Of a stretch of DNA of 64,000 nucleotides, positions 24,952 to 34,797 are shown piece after piece (position 1 is the stretch's first letter; each line of letters begins with the position of its first letter). The DNA is from Mycobacterium sp. (lineage in GTDB: Bacteria > Actinomycetota > Actinomycetes > Mycobacteriales > Mycobacteriaceae): contig JACPVR010000015.1 in assembly GCA_016197405.1 (NCBI GenBank), positions 62,001 to 126,000 on the forward strand. Direction: 5' to 3'. The notes beneath the pieces are model-generated. The model was not told where the DNA came from, did no database searches, and worked only from the letters and a program-made list of their open reading frames with translations. Position numbers and translations under genes: made by a program.

Positions 24952-26670
24952 TCAGCTGGCCGTATCGACCTCAGCCGCATGATGGCTACGTCCGACGTGC
25001 GCCTCGGTCCGCATCCGCTCGACCATGTGCGGGTAGTGCAGCTCGAACGCCGGCCGCTCGGAGCGGATGCGCGGCAGCTCGGTGAAGTTGTGCCGCGGCG
25101 GCGGGCAGCTGGTCGCCCACTCCAGGGAGTTGCCATGGCCCCATGGGTCGTCGACCGTGACGACCTCGCCGTAGCGCCAGCTCTTGAAGACGTTCCAGAC
25201 GAACGGCAGTGTCGACAACCCGAGCAGGAATGATCCTGCCGTGGAGATCATGTTCAGCGTGGTGAAGCCGTCGGTCGGCAGGTAGTCGGCATACCGGCGC
25301 GGCATACCGGAGTTGCCGAGCCAGTGCTGCACAAGGAACGTGCAGTGAAAACCGATGAACGTCAACCAGAAATGCAATTTGCCGAGACGTTCGTCGAGCA
25401 GCCGGCCGGTCATCTTCGGGAACCAGAAGTAGATACCGGCATAGGTGGCGAACACGATGGTCCCGAACAGCACATAGTGGAAGTGCGCGACCACGAAATA
25501 CGTGTCCGAGACGTGAAAGTCCAAGGGGGGACTGGCAAGTAAGACTCCCGACAGACCCCCGAGCAGGAACGTGACCAGGAAGCCGAAGGAGAACAACATC
25601 GGCGTCTCGAAAGTCACCTGGCCCCGCCACATGGTGCCGATCCAGTTGAAGAACTTGATCCCGGTCGGGACGGCGATCAGGAAGGTCATGAAGGAAAAGA
25701 ACGGCAGCATCACCGCTCCGGTGGCGTACATGTGGTGTGCCCACACCGCGACCGACAATGCCGCAATGGACAGCGTCGCGTAGATCAGCGTGGTGTAACC
25801 GAAGATCGGCTTGCGGCTGAACACCGGAATGATCTCGCTGACGATGCCGAAGAACGGCAACGCGATCACATACACCTCGGGATGGCCGAAGAACCAGAAC
25901 AGGTGTTGCCAGAGGATCACTCCGCCGTTGGCCGGGTCGTAGACATGCGCACCGAGCAGTCGGTCAGCAGCCAGACCGAACAGCGCCGCGGTGAGGATCG
26001 GGAAGATGATCAGCACCAGGATCGAGGTCACCAGGATGTTCCAGGTGAAGATCGGCATCCGGAACATCGTCATACCGGGGGCACGCATGCAGGCCACCGT
26101 GGTGATCATGTTGACGGCGCCGAGGATGGTCCCGAGCCCGCCGACTCCGAGGCCCATGATCCACAAGGTGGCTCCGGGACCGGGGGAGTGCACGGCATCG
26201 GTCAGCGGGGTGTAGGCCGTCCAGCCGAAGTCGGCGGCCCCGCCCGGTGTGATGAAACCCGACAGCGCGATCAGCGCGCCGAACAGGAACAGCCAGAACG
26301 ACAGCGCGTTGAGTCGCGGAAACGCCACGTCGGGCGCGCCGATCTGCAGTGGGAGTACCAGGTTGGCGAAGCCGAACACGATGGGCGTGGCGTAGAAGAG
26401 CAGCATCGCGGTGCCGTGCATGGTGAACAGCTGGTTGTACTGCTCGTTGGACAGAAACTGCAGGCCGGGAAGGGTGAGCTCGGCGCGCAGCAGCAAGGCC
26501 ATCAGGCCGCCGATGAAGAAGAAGATGAAGCAGACGACGCAGTACATGATGCCGATCAGCTTGTGATCGGTCGTCGTGATGAGCTTGTAGATCAGGTTGC
26601 CCTTGGGTCCTACCCGTTCCTTGAACGGACGCGTCGCTTCCAGCGGCGGTGCGGGGGCATCGGTGGTCAC
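24952..26670 (-). CDS. ctaD: Cytochrome c oxidase subunit I (aa3 type)
   Basis: 572 residues from GTG 26670, chosen because GGAGGAG precedes it; the frame is open to 26751 but lacks a second good site. It is highly hydrophobic with about twelve membrane helices. Metal-ligand motifs are all present: [10 protein letters not shown] (low-spin haem His), [15 protein letters not shown] (CuB His and the cross-linked His-Tyr pair), HHMYATG (two CuB His) and [11 protein letters not shown] (haem His pair). The Lys-channel region is normal. It is the catalytic subunit of the terminal oxidase that passes electrons from the bcc complex to oxygen. It stands alone, as is common in mycobacteria, and is divergent from the methyltransferase gene. 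Confidence 0.96.
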   Translation of the reverse strand: MTTDAPAPPLEATRPFKERVGPKGNLIYKLITTTDHKLIGIMYCVVCFIFFFIGGLMALLLRAELTLPGLQFLSNEQYNQLFTMHGTAMLLFYATPIVFGFANLVLPLQIGAPDVAFPRLNALSFWLFLFGALIALSGFITPGGAADFGWTAYTPLTDAVHSPGPGATLWIMGLGVGGLGTILGAVNMITTVACMRAPGMTMFRMPIFTWNILVTSILVLIIFPILTAALFGLAADRLLGAHVYDPANGGVILWQHLFWFFGHPEVYVIALPFFGIVSEIIPVFSRKPIFGYTTLIYATLSIAALSVAVWAHHMYATGAVMLPFFSFMTFLIAVPTGIKFFNWIGTMWRGQVTFETPMLFSFGFLVTFLLGGLSGVLLASPPLDFHVSDTYFVVAHFHYVLFGTIVFATYAGIYFWFPKMTGRLLDERLGKLHFWLTFIGFHCTFLVQHWLGNSGMPRRYADYLPTDGFTTLNMISTAGSFLLGLSTLPFVWNVFKSWRYGEVVTVDDPWGHGNSLEWATSCPPPRHNFTELPRIRSERPAFELHYPHMVERMRTEAHVGRSHHAAEVDTAS

Positions 26671-26808
26671 GGGCTCCTCCAAATGTGCTGGCACCCAACA
26701 GATGGCTGTTGGGCAGCGACAGCTCAGCCTTGCTGATCCGCGACACGCCAATCAAGGGACCAAAGTCCCTCGATCCGGGGCCTTCACGTCTGCTTCTAGG
26801 GTGATGTC

Positions 26809-27360
26809 ATGACCGCGCAGGACCGCGACCGCTGGGACCGCAGATACGCCGATCGTGACCCGGCCCCCGACCACCATGTCGGACTGCCCGCGCCGCTCGA
26901 CGCCTACACCGACCTCTTCCCGGCTTCCGGTATTGCGCTGGATGTCGCCTGCGGTGGCGGAGTCACCGCCGTGTGGCTTGCCCAGCACGGCCTGACCACG
27001 ACAGGTATCGATATCTCTCCGATTGCCATCGAGCAGGCACGAGAGTTGGCCCGCCGCAACGCAGTCGAGGTCACGTTCGACACCGTAGATCTCGACGACG
27101 GCTTACCGCCCGGCCCAGCCGCCGATGTGGTTGTGTGCCTGCGGTTCCGGGACGCCCGCCTGGATCGGGCGATCGTCGAGCGTCTGGCGCCGGGCGGCAT
27201 CTTGGCGACCAGCGCGCTCAGTGAGGTGGGCGGCACGGTCGGCAACCACCGCGCGAAACCCGGTGAACTCCTGACCGCATTCGCCGATCTGGAGGTCATC
27301 GCCTCCGGCGAAGGCGACGGTACGGCGTGGCTGTTGGCGCGCAAGCCGTCCGCTGCCTGA
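26809..27360 (+). CDS. Class I SAM-dependent methyltransferase (small)
   Basis: 183 residues from ATG 26809. The SAM-binding motif I, LDVACGGGVTAVWLAQHG, lies near residue 44, with the acidic motif II in TTGIDISPIAIEQA and a motif-IV-like DVVVCLRF. The N terminus (DRDRWDRRYADRDPAP) is like that of TehB/thiopurine-type methyltransferases. The usual catalytic extension is short and the substrate is unknown. It is divergent from ctaD and ends 10 bp before the convergent PBP gene. Confidence 0.78.
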   Translation: MTAQDRDRWDRRYADRDPAPDHHVGLPAPLDAYTDLFPASGIALDVACGGGVTAVWLAQHGLTTTGIDISPIAIEQARELARRNAVEVTFDTVDLDDGLPPGPAADVVVCLRFRDARLDRAIVERLAPGGILATSALSEVGGTVGNHRAKPGELLTAFADLEVIASGEGDGTAWLLARKPSAA

Positions 27361-27369
27361 CGCCGCGCG

Positions 27370-29886
27370 CTACGGCGGCGGGGGCGGCACCCCAGGATCA
27401 ACCGGAGGTGGTGGCGGGGGTGCTTCCGGGGCAGGCGGCGGCAACGGTTCCGGCGCGGGTGGCGGCGGCGGAGGCGGAGCCGGGAATGGCAGCGTAATGG
27501 GCGGCAGCCCGGGAATGTTGATGACATTCGGGGGCGGCGGCGGGGGAGGTGCGTCCGGTGGTGGGGGCGGTGCATCCGGTTGCGGCACGAAAACCGGCGC
27601 GGGCGCCACCCCGTTGCTGATGTTGATCACGATGATCGACCCGGGGAACGCCTGATCCTTCGGCGACGTCCCCACCACAGCACCCTTCGACAGGTAGCTG
27701 TTGACCGGCGACGGTTGGTCGGCGACCTTGAAACCGGCGTCCACCAACTTCTTGCGCGCCGCATCGATCTTCAGGCCCGAGATACTGGGCAGTTTGGTCA
27801 TCGGGGCACCGTCGACATACCGCGGATCGGTCGGCGGCAGAGCGATCGGCCCGAAATCCTCGGCGATCGGTTTCATCGCCAAAAACCAGGTCTGGGCGGG
27901 CGATGCGCCGCCGAACAGGTTGCCGTCGCGGCATTTTCGCAACGGATAAGAGCACAGACCGCCCGGCGAGGTGGAGTCGTCGAAGATGTAGTTGGCCGCG
28001 GCGTAGCGGTTGGTGAACCCCAGGTATGCCGAGGATCGGTGCGATTCGGTGGTGCCGGTCTTCCCCGACGCCGGCAGGTTCCAGCCGACCGAACCGGCAG
28101 ACCCCGCCGCGGTACCGCTGGTGGTGTCCTTGCTCAGCGCATTGGCCAGCGTGTTGGCCAACCCCTCGGGCACCACCTGCTCACAGGCCGCGGTCTGCAG
28201 TGTCACTTCGCGGCCGGTGCGGTCGAAGATCTTGTCGATGGGGCTGGGCGGGCACCACATACCTCCGGAGGCGATGGTCGCGGCCACATTGGACAACTCG
28301 AGCGCGTTGAGCTCGAACGGGCCGAGGGTGAACGAGCCCAGGTTCTGCCGCTTGATGTAATCGGCCAGGCTCTCGTTGTTGTCGGGGTCGTAGGCGCGCG
28401 CGGTGCCGGGTTCGGCGTAGGACCGCAGCCCCAGCTTGACCGCCATGTCGACCGCACGCGGCACGCCCACCTGGGCGATGAGTTTCGCGAACGCGGTGTT
28501 GGGGGATTGCGCCAGTGCGTCGGTGACGCTCATCGGGCTGCGGTAACCACCGGCGTTCTTCACACACCAGGTCTCCGGCGGACATCCCGGCGTACCGCTG
28601 GTGCCCAGCCCGGTGCCCTGAAAGGTCTGCGGCACGTCGAGCTGGGCGTTGATACCCATGCCCATGTCGAGCGCCGCGGCGGTGGTGAAGATCTTGAAGA
28701 TCGACCCGGCACCGTCGCCGACCAGAGAGAAGGGCTGCGGTTGCATGGTCTGCCCGGCGTCGAGGTCCAGTCCGTAGGTGCGGTTGTCGGCCATCGCGAC
28801 CACCCGGTGCGCGTCCTTGCCGGGCAGCACCACGCTCATGACGCTCGCGACGCCGTCCTGGGTGGGCTTGGCGACGGTGTCGACGGCCTTCTTGACACTG
28901 TCCTGGACCCGCGGGTCCAGGGTGGTCTTGATCAGATAACCGTCCCGGGACAACTGCTCCCGGTCGATCCCCGCGCGCGCCAGATACTGCAGCGCGTAAT
29001 CGCAGAAGAACGCCCGGTCCTGCGCTCCGATGCAGCCCTGCGGCAGCTGCTGCGGTTGCGGCAGGACGCCCAGCGGCTGCTGCCGGGCAGCGCGCAACTC
29101 GTCGGCCTTGTCGGGGATGTTCTCGATCATGGTGTCGAGTACGACGTTTCGCCGGGCCAGCGCACCCTCGGGATTGGTGTAGGGATTCAGCGTGCTCGTC
29201 GACTGCACCAGCCCGGCCAACAGCGCGGCCTGCTGCCAGTTGAGCTCGGAGGCGTTGATCCCGAAGTAGGTCTTGGCGGCGTCCTGCACGCCGAACGCAC
29301 CGTTGCCGAAGGACACCAGGTTCAGGTATCGCGTCAGGATCTCCGACTTGGGCAGCGCACGGTCCAAGGCCAGCGCCATCCGCATCTCGCGGATCTTGCG
29401 GACCGGTGTGGTCGCCACCGCGGCGCGGCGCTCGGCATCGGTCTTGGCGTTGACCAAGAAGTTGTAGTTCTTGACGTACTGCTGCTCGATCGTCGAACCG
29501 CCACGGGTGTCCTCGATACCGCGCAGATAGCCGGCGATGCCGGTCAAGGTGCCTTGGACGTCGACACCGCCGTGTTCGGTGAAGCGTTTGTCCTCGATCG
29601 AGACGATGGCCAGCTTGATGGTGTCGGCGATCTTCTCGCTGGGCACGTTCCACCGGCGCTGGGTGTAGAGCCACGCGATCGGATTACCGGCGGCATCGAC
29701 CATGGTCGACACCGTCGGCACCGTGCCTTCGACCAACTTGGCCGAATCTTCGATCGCCTGGTCGGTGATTGCGGTGGCCGCGACGACGGTTCCGCCGACC
29801 ACCGGAAACATCAAGCCCGCCAACAGTGCACCGGCCAGCACGCAGTACGCGGCGAGTCTTGCTGCCGTTGCCCCGTGCGACCTCAT
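27370..29886 (-). CDS. PonA2-like bifunctional class A penicillin-binding protein with PASTA domain
   Basis: 838 residues from ATG 29886, chosen by similarity to the family N terminus (an upstream in-frame extension to 29946 exists). One N-terminal membrane anchor (about 9-38) is followed by a transglycosylase domain with SIEDKRFTEHGGVD and RGGSTIEQQYVKN, then a transpeptidase domain with SxxK in GAGSIFKIFT, SPNTAF and SGKTGTTESH. One PASTA repeat (LPSISGLKIDAARKKL to IINISNG) and a proline-rich tail of about 70 residues follow. It polymerises and cross-links peptidoglycan outside the membrane. The PASTA domain identifies the PonA2 type rather than PonA1, but whiB4, the usual ponA2 neighbour, is absent here, so a PonA3-type paralogue is possible. 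Confidence 0.92.
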   Translation of the reverse strand: MRSHGATAARLAAYCVLAGALLAGLMFPVVGGTVVAATAITDQAIEDSAKLVEGTVPTVSTMVDAAGNPIAWLYTQRRWNVPSEKIADTIKLAIVSIEDKRFTEHGGVDVQGTLTGIAGYLRGIEDTRGGSTIEQQYVKNYNFLVNAKTDAERRAAVATTPVRKIREMRMALALDRALPKSEILTRYLNLVSFGNGAFGVQDAAKTYFGINASELNWQQAALLAGLVQSTSTLNPYTNPEGALARRNVVLDTMIENIPDKADELRAARQQPLGVLPQPQQLPQGCIGAQDRAFFCDYALQYLARAGIDREQLSRDGYLIKTTLDPRVQDSVKKAVDTVAKPTQDGVASVMSVVLPGKDAHRVVAMADNRTYGLDLDAGQTMQPQPFSLVGDGAGSIFKIFTTAAALDMGMGINAQLDVPQTFQGTGLGTSGTPGCPPETWCVKNAGGYRSPMSVTDALAQSPNTAFAKLIAQVGVPRAVDMAVKLGLRSYAEPGTARAYDPDNNESLADYIKRQNLGSFTLGPFELNALELSNVAATIASGGMWCPPSPIDKIFDRTGREVTLQTAACEQVVPEGLANTLANALSKDTTSGTAAGSAGSVGWNLPASGKTGTTESHRSSAYLGFTNRYAAANYIFDDSTSPGGLCSYPLRKCRDGNLFGGASPAQTWFLAMKPIAEDFGPIALPPTDPRYVDGAPMTKLPSISGLKIDAARKKLVDAGFKVADQPSPVNSYLSKGAVVGTSPKDQAFPGSIIVINISNGVAPAPVFVPQPDAPPPPPDAPPPPPPPNVINIPGLPPITLPFPAPPPPPPPAPEPLPPPAPEAPPPPPPVDPGVPPPPP

Positions 29887-30019
29887 GTCGAACAGCGTAT
29901 GCCCATCGTTGAGGTGAAATTTCACCGTCGGTGACGTGCGGGTCAATACGAACGCAACCGCGATCTATCCGAGACATCTACCACTGTGTGGGGGCCGGGA
30001 GCCCCAACTCAGGAGGCGA

Positions 30020-30418
30020 CTACTTCGGCGTGACGGTGAAGCTGGTGGTGTGGGTGCCCGGCAGGCCGCCGCACTCCCCGAGATGCGGGGTAGAGGTCTT
30101 GCCCGTCAGGGTTGTCGCGTCCCAGGAGAACGATTCATTGGCCCGGTACTGGGTGCCATCGGGGCACACGATGGCCTTCGGGTTGGGGACCGTCATATCC
30201 CAGCGCCCGTTGGTGAGGTTGGCGGTGGCAGCCCAGCCGCCGCTGGTCACCGTGGCGCAGGTGGGTCCGCAGGACACGACGATCCAGGTGCTGCTGTCGC
30301 CCTCACTGTCGGTGAACAGATAGGTGCCGTCCGGGCCGTCGGCCCAGCTAGGGGCCGCGAACGCGACCAATGCGCCTGCTGCGACAGCAGCGGTACCGAC
30401 CAACCGAGCGATGAACAC
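30020..30418 (-). CDS. Small secreted protein, mycobacterial type
   Basis: 132 residues. A clean Sec signal peptide (about 1-27; LVGTAAVAAGALVAFAAPSWA) leads to a mature domain with short beta strands (DGTYLFTDSEGDSSTWIVVSC) and four Cys, probably forming disulfides (CGPTC, CPDGTQY, GECGG). It ends in TSFTVTPK. This looks like a family of short mycobacterial exported proteins of unknown role. It is transcribed in the same direction as the PBP gene but upstream of it, about 130 bp apart. Confidence 0.7.
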   Translation of the reverse strand: MFIARLVGTAAVAAGALVAFAAPSWADGPDGTYLFTDSEGDSSTWIVVSCGPTCATVTSGGWAATANLTNGRWDMTVPNPKAIVCPDGTQYRANESFSWDATTLTGKTSTPHLGECGGLPGTHTTSFTVTPK

Positions 30419-30736
30419 GACGTCCCCCTTAAACGAATTCAGCTAACGCGCAGCCGTAGTATCACCGGCCGAACGCCGACCGGAGTGCCAGAACACGAAA
30501 ATCACGAACTTTTCTTTGCTATTGATCGTCGCAGAGGCCCCCGGCATTACAGGTGAAAATCCGAACCACCACCATGGGGGCGAATTTTCGTCGCCAAATC
30601 TGACATGTTCTGGCGGCGTCGTCAATATTTGCCTTTTCCGGCGGGCGGCCGATGGGCCCGGCTGACCGTTACTGGCCGCTCTGCCGGTCAGCTGCTAGAC
30701 ATGTTGGAGCAGGTCAGCGTGCGATCAGGGGGCGTG
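30419..30736. other. Divergent intergenic region, no gene seen
   Basis: About 318 bp between the secreted-protein gene and the WXG100 gene. It is AT-richer around 30490-30610 and contains a weak inverted repeat (GGCGA at 30579-30583, TCGCC at 30591-30595). It presumably carries both promoters; no short gene with a convincing ribosome-binding site was found. Confidence 0.4.
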
Positions 30737-31066
30737 ATGGCGCTAAGGGTGAACATCGACGATCTGTCGGCATCAGGTGTCGCGGTGACCAATCACGGCG
30801 AGGACCTCGCGAACACACACGCCGGCGCCGACGGCCGCATCGAGGCCGCGCACGCGGGTTGGCAGGGGGAGTCGGCGACCGCCATGGCCGCGCGTTCGGC
30901 GGCATGGCTGGAGACGACGAAGACCCTGCTGACCCGGATGGCCGATCACGCGCAGGGCCTGCACACCGGCGCACACGCCTTCGCGGAGATGGAAGCCAAG
31001 AACTCCGAACAGATGCGCAAGGTCGCCGCGCACGGCGATGCGGCCGCGCGAGCAGCCAAGCAGTAG
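30737..31066 (+). CDS. WXG100-family ESX (type VII) substrate
   Basis: 109 residues from ATG 30737, with AGGGGG upstream. It is helical throughout, with a central Trp-Gln-Gly turn (HAGWQGESATAMAARS), the WXG signature of ESAT-6/CFP-10-like proteins. There is no signal peptide. It forms the first gene of a coupled trio: its TAG stop overlaps the GTG start of the next gene by one base. The neighbour's N terminus is also WXG-like, so the two probably pair as a helical hairpin complex for type VII export. No ESX machinery genes lie in the window, so the secretion system must be elsewhere. Confidence 0.82.
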   Translation: MALRVNIDDLSASGVAVTNHGEDLANTHAGADGRIEAAHAGWQGESATAMAARSAAWLETTKTLLTRMADHAQGLHTGAHAFAEMEAKNSEQMRKVAAHGDAAARAAKQ

Positions 31067-32748
31067 TGACCCTCACCGTCGCCGATATCGAGCGATGGAA
31101 CGCCGGCGATGTCCGAGAGGTGTTCCACGCGGCGACCAGCCGTGCCCAGGCCGCCTTCGACGCCGCCGACGGTCTCGCCCAGCTGCCGGCCTTCGCCACC
31201 TGGGGTGGTGAGGCCGCCGACGCCGCCAAGGAAGCGATCGGCAAGACCCGCAAAGACCTCGACGCGCACGGTAACGAAGCCCTCGCCGTCGCCAACGCCG
31301 CCCGCAATGCCGCCGACAGCATCGACCGGATCAAAACGGATCTGGCCACCCTCAAAGCCGACGCCGAGTCGGCCGGGCTGGAAGTGGACCCGCAGACCGA
31401 CCGCATCGTGCCTGCACCCGGAACGCGGCACGGCCGCCGCGAGATGCAGACCAAGATCCCACCGTTGCAGACCCGGCTCAACGCGCTGGTCTCCCAGGCC
31501 AACCTCGTCGACATGGCCCTGGCGGATGCCATCAACATGGCCGGCGGCGCCGCGCCGATACCCGCCACCCCGCACGACAACCGGCCCGAGATCCAGGCCG
31601 CACTGAACAAGCCGCTGCCCGCCGACCCCGACGAGTTCAACGCGCTGTGGAACCAGCTCACCAAGGAGGAGAAGGACTGGCTCTACAGCCAGGACCACAA
31701 TGTGGGCAACCATCCGGGTATGCCGTTCGCCGGTGGGCCCGATGATCCCGGCAAGGACTACTACAACCGGATGCACCTGGACGAACTGCAGCAGACCACA
31801 CAGGCCGGCGTCGACCGTATGCAGGCCCGCTTCGACGAGCTCGCCGCCCAGATGTACATGGGCGACCACAGCGCTGACACGGCCGACGAGCTCAACGCGC
31901 TGGCCGCTCAACTGCCGGCGGCCCGCCACCAACTCGAGGGCTACAACGCGGTGAAGAACACCCTCGACAAGAAGGACGGCGTGCCACGCTATCTCGGTGT
32001 CCTCGACGACCAGGGCCACGCCGCGGTATCCATCGGCGATCCCGACAACGCCAAGCGGACTGCCACCTTCGTGCCCGGTACCGGACAGGACATGGCGGCG
32101 TTCGACGGCAGTGACAACAAGTCGCTGCAGATGCACCGCGCCGCGCTTGATGCCGACCGTTCCCTGCTGCCCCAAGACGTCTCCGTCACCACCTGGATGG
32201 GTTACGACCGGCCGATGGACCTCGGTGCGGCCGCCTGGCCGGGTCGAGCCGAAAACGGCGGCGCCGCACTCGATCTGTTCGTCGACGGTATGCACGCCTC
32301 GCACCATGGCCCGCCCGCGGTCGACACCGTCATCGGGCACAGCTACGGCTCGACCCTGGTCGGTGGTGCTGCCACCGGCGGAAACCACCTCTCCGCCGAC
32401 AACGTCATCGCCGTCGGCAGCCCCGGCATGCTGTCCAAACACGCCGCCGACCTCGCGCTGGACAACGGTGCGCAGGTGTATTCCATGACCGCGCGCAACG
32501 ACATCATCAGCGTGGTCACCGATATGACGCTCGGTGACGATCCGTACGGTGTCGACTACGGCGCGACCCGGCTCTGGACCGATCCCGGTCCGCCGCTGCC
32601 CCACACCGGGGGGCTGTTGCCGAGCGTGGCCGCGCACAGTTTCTACTGGAGTGACCTCAACCCCGGCCTGGCCAACATGGGCGCCATCATCGCCGGGCTG
32701 CCGCCACTGCAGATCGTGACACCGGACGGAGTTGTCCAGCAGCCATGA
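31066..32748 (+). CDS. WXG-like plus alpha/beta-hydrolase (DUF1023) protein, probable type VII effector
   Basis: 560 residues from GTG 31066. The N-terminal ~110 residues are helical with a Trp-Gly-Gly turn (FATWGGEAADAAKEA), WXG100-like. A helical linker follows (about 110-300; includes NQLTKEEKDWLYSQDHN). The C-terminal domain (about 305-530) is the DUF1023 alpha/beta hydrolase with nucleophile elbow GHSYGSTLVGG and upstream VTTWMGYDRP. DUF1023 proteins are common in actinobacterial ESX loci as predicted secreted lipases/esterases or toxins. The gene is translationally coupled to the WXG100 gene before it and to the lipoprotein after it (ATGA overlap). Confidence 0.8.
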   Translation: MTLTVADIERWNAGDVREVFHAATSRAQAAFDAADGLAQLPAFATWGGEAADAAKEAIGKTRKDLDAHGNEALAVANAARNAADSIDRIKTDLATLKADAESAGLEVDPQTDRIVPAPGTRHGRREMQTKIPPLQTRLNALVSQANLVDMALADAINMAGGAAPIPATPHDNRPEIQAALNKPLPADPDEFNALWNQLTKEEKDWLYSQDHNVGNHPGMPFAGGPDDPGKDYYNRMHLDELQQTTQAGVDRMQARFDELAAQMYMGDHSADTADELNALAAQLPAARHQLEGYNAVKNTLDKKDGVPRYLGVLDDQGHAAVSIGDPDNAKRTATFVPGTGQDMAAFDGSDNKSLQMHRAALDADRSLLPQDVSVTTWMGYDRPMDLGAAAWPGRAENGGAALDLFVDGMHASHHGPPAVDTVIGHSYGSTLVGGAATGGNHLSADNVIAVGSPGMLSKHAADLALDNGAQVYSMTARNDIISVVTDMTLGDDPYGVDYGATRLWTDPGPPLPHTGGLLPSVAAHSFYWSDLNPGLANMGAIIAGLPPLQIVTPDGVVQQP

Positions 32749-33341
32749 CCTTGTCACCGAGTAACCGTCTCGCCGCCTGCCTGTTGACGTCCGCATTGAC
32801 GCTGTCCGCGTGCGGTTCCGGCGCCACCGATATTGGAGGATCATCGATGACATCCACACCGCCCCCACCGGCCGGCTGGGTCGTGAAGGACGTGGTTCCG
32901 ACCAGCCAGCAGCAGGCCCAGGACACCGTCGTCGGGTATCTCAAGCGGACCCTTGCCGCATTGCCGGCCGGAACCGTCATCGACGCGACCCGGTACGGCA
33001 CCGCCGGCGTCACCGGGTACTGCGATGACAACGATTCCAGTCCGTCGGCACCGCGGCGATACTCCACCCTCGGTGAGCTGAAGACCCCGCCCGGTGTGGA
33101 CGCGACGAATATCGTCGCCACCGTCGGGGACATCTGGCGCGGCTGGGGCTGGTACGTCCTGGAGCGTGACGGATTCCCCAAACCCAACGAATTCGGTTAC
33201 GCCCCAGACGGTTACACCATCCATATCGCAGCGGCCCGCCAGGCCGGGTATCCGCCGTCGATCCAGGCCGGATCGCCGTGCTACCCGGGCCAGATCGCCC
33301 GCGACGATATCCCGGTGCCGACCATCCTGACGGCGCAGTAG
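32745..33341 (+). CDS. Lipoprotein, possible immunity partner of the upstream effector
   Basis: 198 residues. The signal peptide ends in a lipobox (LTSALTLSACGSG), so the Cys should be lipidated and the protein anchored outside the membrane. The mature part has a helical segment (QQAQDTVVGYLKRTLAALP), then a domain rich in Tyr, Gly and Pro with three further Cys. Its ATG overlaps the hydrolase stop as ATGA, implying production in balance with it. Lipoproteins are typical immunity proteins for exported toxins, so I infer an immunity or docking role; no homologous family was recognised. Confidence 0.72.
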   Translation: MTLSPSNRLAACLLTSALTLSACGSGATDIGGSSMTSTPPPPAGWVVKDVVPTSQQQAQDTVVGYLKRTLAALPAGTVIDATRYGTAGVTGYCDDNDSSPSAPRRYSTLGELKTPPGVDATNIVATVGDIWRGWGWYVLERDGFPKPNEFGYAPDGYTIHIAAARQAGYPPSIQAGSPCYPGQIARDDIPVPTILTAQ

Positions 33342-33437
33342 CCGGGCGCGCGTACAGCAATGGCGCAGGTTCTCGTCATCGAACGTCCAGCCACCGGTGG
33401 CATAACGGGCATATCGCTTCGATTCCGAGGAGTAGAC

Positions 33438-33713
33438 ATGCGTCTTATCGCAGGTTCACTTGTCGCCGCAACGGCCGTGGCAGCATTCGCCCTGGCGCCG
33501 ACCGCTGCCGCTGATCCGTCGACAGTGCCGACGCCCGGCTCCGAACCGGCGGCCGCGACCATCGAAGATCTGTCGAAACAGGGCTACAACGTGGATCTGA
33601 ACTGGCTCAACGGGTCCTACGGCGTGCCGCTGAACCAATGCTCGGTCACCGCCATCCAGACCCCGGACCGCCATACCGCCAACGTGGACGTGTCCTGTCC
33701 GCCCGCTGCGTAG
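33438..33713 (+). CDS. Small secreted protein
   Basis: 91 residues from ATG 33438, preceded by GAGGAG; a frame from 33360 is open but the start at 33438 gives a proper Sec signal peptide (RLIAGSLVAATAVAAFALAPTAAA). The mature part is short, with two Cys (NQCSVTAIQ, VSCPPAA) probably forming a disulfide and the pattern LSKQGYNVDLNWLNG seen in a family of small mycobacterial exported proteins. It could be co-transcribed with the lipoprotein about 100 bp upstream. Function unknown. Confidence 0.7.
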   Translation: MRLIAGSLVAATAVAAFALAPTAAADPSTVPTPGSEPAAATIEDLSKQGYNVDLNWLNGSYGVPLNQCSVTAIQTPDRHTANVDVSCPPAA

Positions 33714-33720
33714 CGCCGGG

Positions 33721-34797
33721 TCAGCGCAGGGGATGCGCCCGATAGAACGCGATATGCGCAGCCGCCGCCGACTCCCAGGTCATCGAGGACGCCAACTGCC
33801 GGCCCGCCACGGCGCGCGAATCGTCGCCGATCGCCGCGGCCAGAGCGTCAGCCAGTGACGGCACGTCGGTGGCGTAGCGCACGGTGTCACCGAAGACCTC
33901 CCGCAACACCGGCAGGTCCCGCGTGACGACGGGCCGCTGCGCGGCCAAGGCCTCCATGGCGGCCAACCCGAACCCCTCCTTGGTCGACGGGAAGGCGAAA
34001 ACCTCGCAAGAGGCCATCAGGCTGGGCAACTCCTCGTCGTCGACGGCCCCGAGGATGACCGGCGCGACGTCGAGTTCGGCGCACAGGTCCTCGAACGCCG
34101 CGCGGTAATCCCGGTAGTCGAACAACGTCTCACCACCCGCGATCACCAGCGAGACATCCGGAAACCGCTGGCGGAAAAGCGCATACGCGCTCACCAGATC
34201 GAGTGATCCCTTACGCGGTTCGATACCGCCGACCGCCAGCACATACCGGCCCAGCTCGTCGCGCCAGCGGCTGCGGCGCGGATCGGCCGCGGCCGCGATG
34301 AACCGTTCGGCGCGCACACCGTTGGGGATCACCGTCGGGTGCAGACCCCACCCCGCCTCGACTTCGGCGGCCACCGCGGCCGACACGCAGATCCGGGCAT
34401 ACGGCTCAACCACGGCCTTCTCATGGCATTCGGCCAGCACCGGCGTGGTGAACTGATCCAGATGGTGGATGGTCCTGATACAGCGACCGATGGCGTTGGC
34501 GCTGATGCAGTCCTGCGCGTGCACGACGTCGTAGTCGCCGGGCGTGAACGCCGCCCGCATGGACTCGATGGACCGCACGATCCGGTCGGTCACGGTCTCA
34601 CCCTCGACATCGGGAAACGCGACCAACCGCAACGTCACCGATGGATCGACATCCCGGAAGAAGCCCGTGTCGCCCTGGCGCGCCAGCGACCACACGTCCA
34701 CCTCGACGCTTTGGGCGGCCAGTGCCTCGGCCAGGTTCAGGGTGTGCACCACACCGCCGCGCGGTTTGGTCGAGTAGGTGGCCAGCGCAACTTTCAC
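33721..34797 (-). CDS. MSMEG_0565-family GT4 glycosyltransferase of the Nit1C cluster
   Basis: 358 residues. GT-B fold of the GT4 family: Gly-rich N terminus (KVALATYSTKPRGGVVHTLNLAEALA), a middle part ending ERFIAAAADPRRS, and the C-terminal nucleotide-sugar site with YVLAVGGIEPRKGS and FAFPSTKEGFGLAAMEALAAQRPVV. It overlaps the end of the gene before it by 4 bp. In M. smegmatis-like genomes this gene closes the nitrogen-starvation cluster. Acceptor and sugar are unknown; its presence implies that the pathway makes or uses a glycosylated product. Confidence 0.85.
   Translation of the reverse strand: MKVALATYSTKPRGGVVHTLNLAEALAAQSVEVDVWSLARQGDTGFFRDVDPSVTLRLVAFPDVEGETVTDRIVRSIESMRAAFTPGDYDVVHAQDCISANAIGRCIRTIHHLDQFTTPVLAECHEKAVVEPYARICVSAAVAAEVEAGWGLHPTVIPNGVRAERFIAAAADPRRSRWRDELGRYVLAVGGIEPRKGSLDLVSAYALFRQRFPDVSLVIAGGETLFDYRDYRAAFEDLCAELDVAPVILGAVDDEELPSLMASCEVFAFPSTKEGFGLAAMEALAAQRPVVTRDLPVLREVFGDTVRYATDVPSLADALAAAIGDDSRAVAGRQLASSMTWESAAAAHIAFYRAHPLR

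Noticed and set aside
27580..29934. Long open frame on the plus strand (784 codons) opposite the PonA2-like gene
   Set aside because: It is the exact antisense of a clearly recognisable penicillin-binding protein; its product is His/Arg/Gly-rich with no domain, as expected of a high-GC shadow frame.
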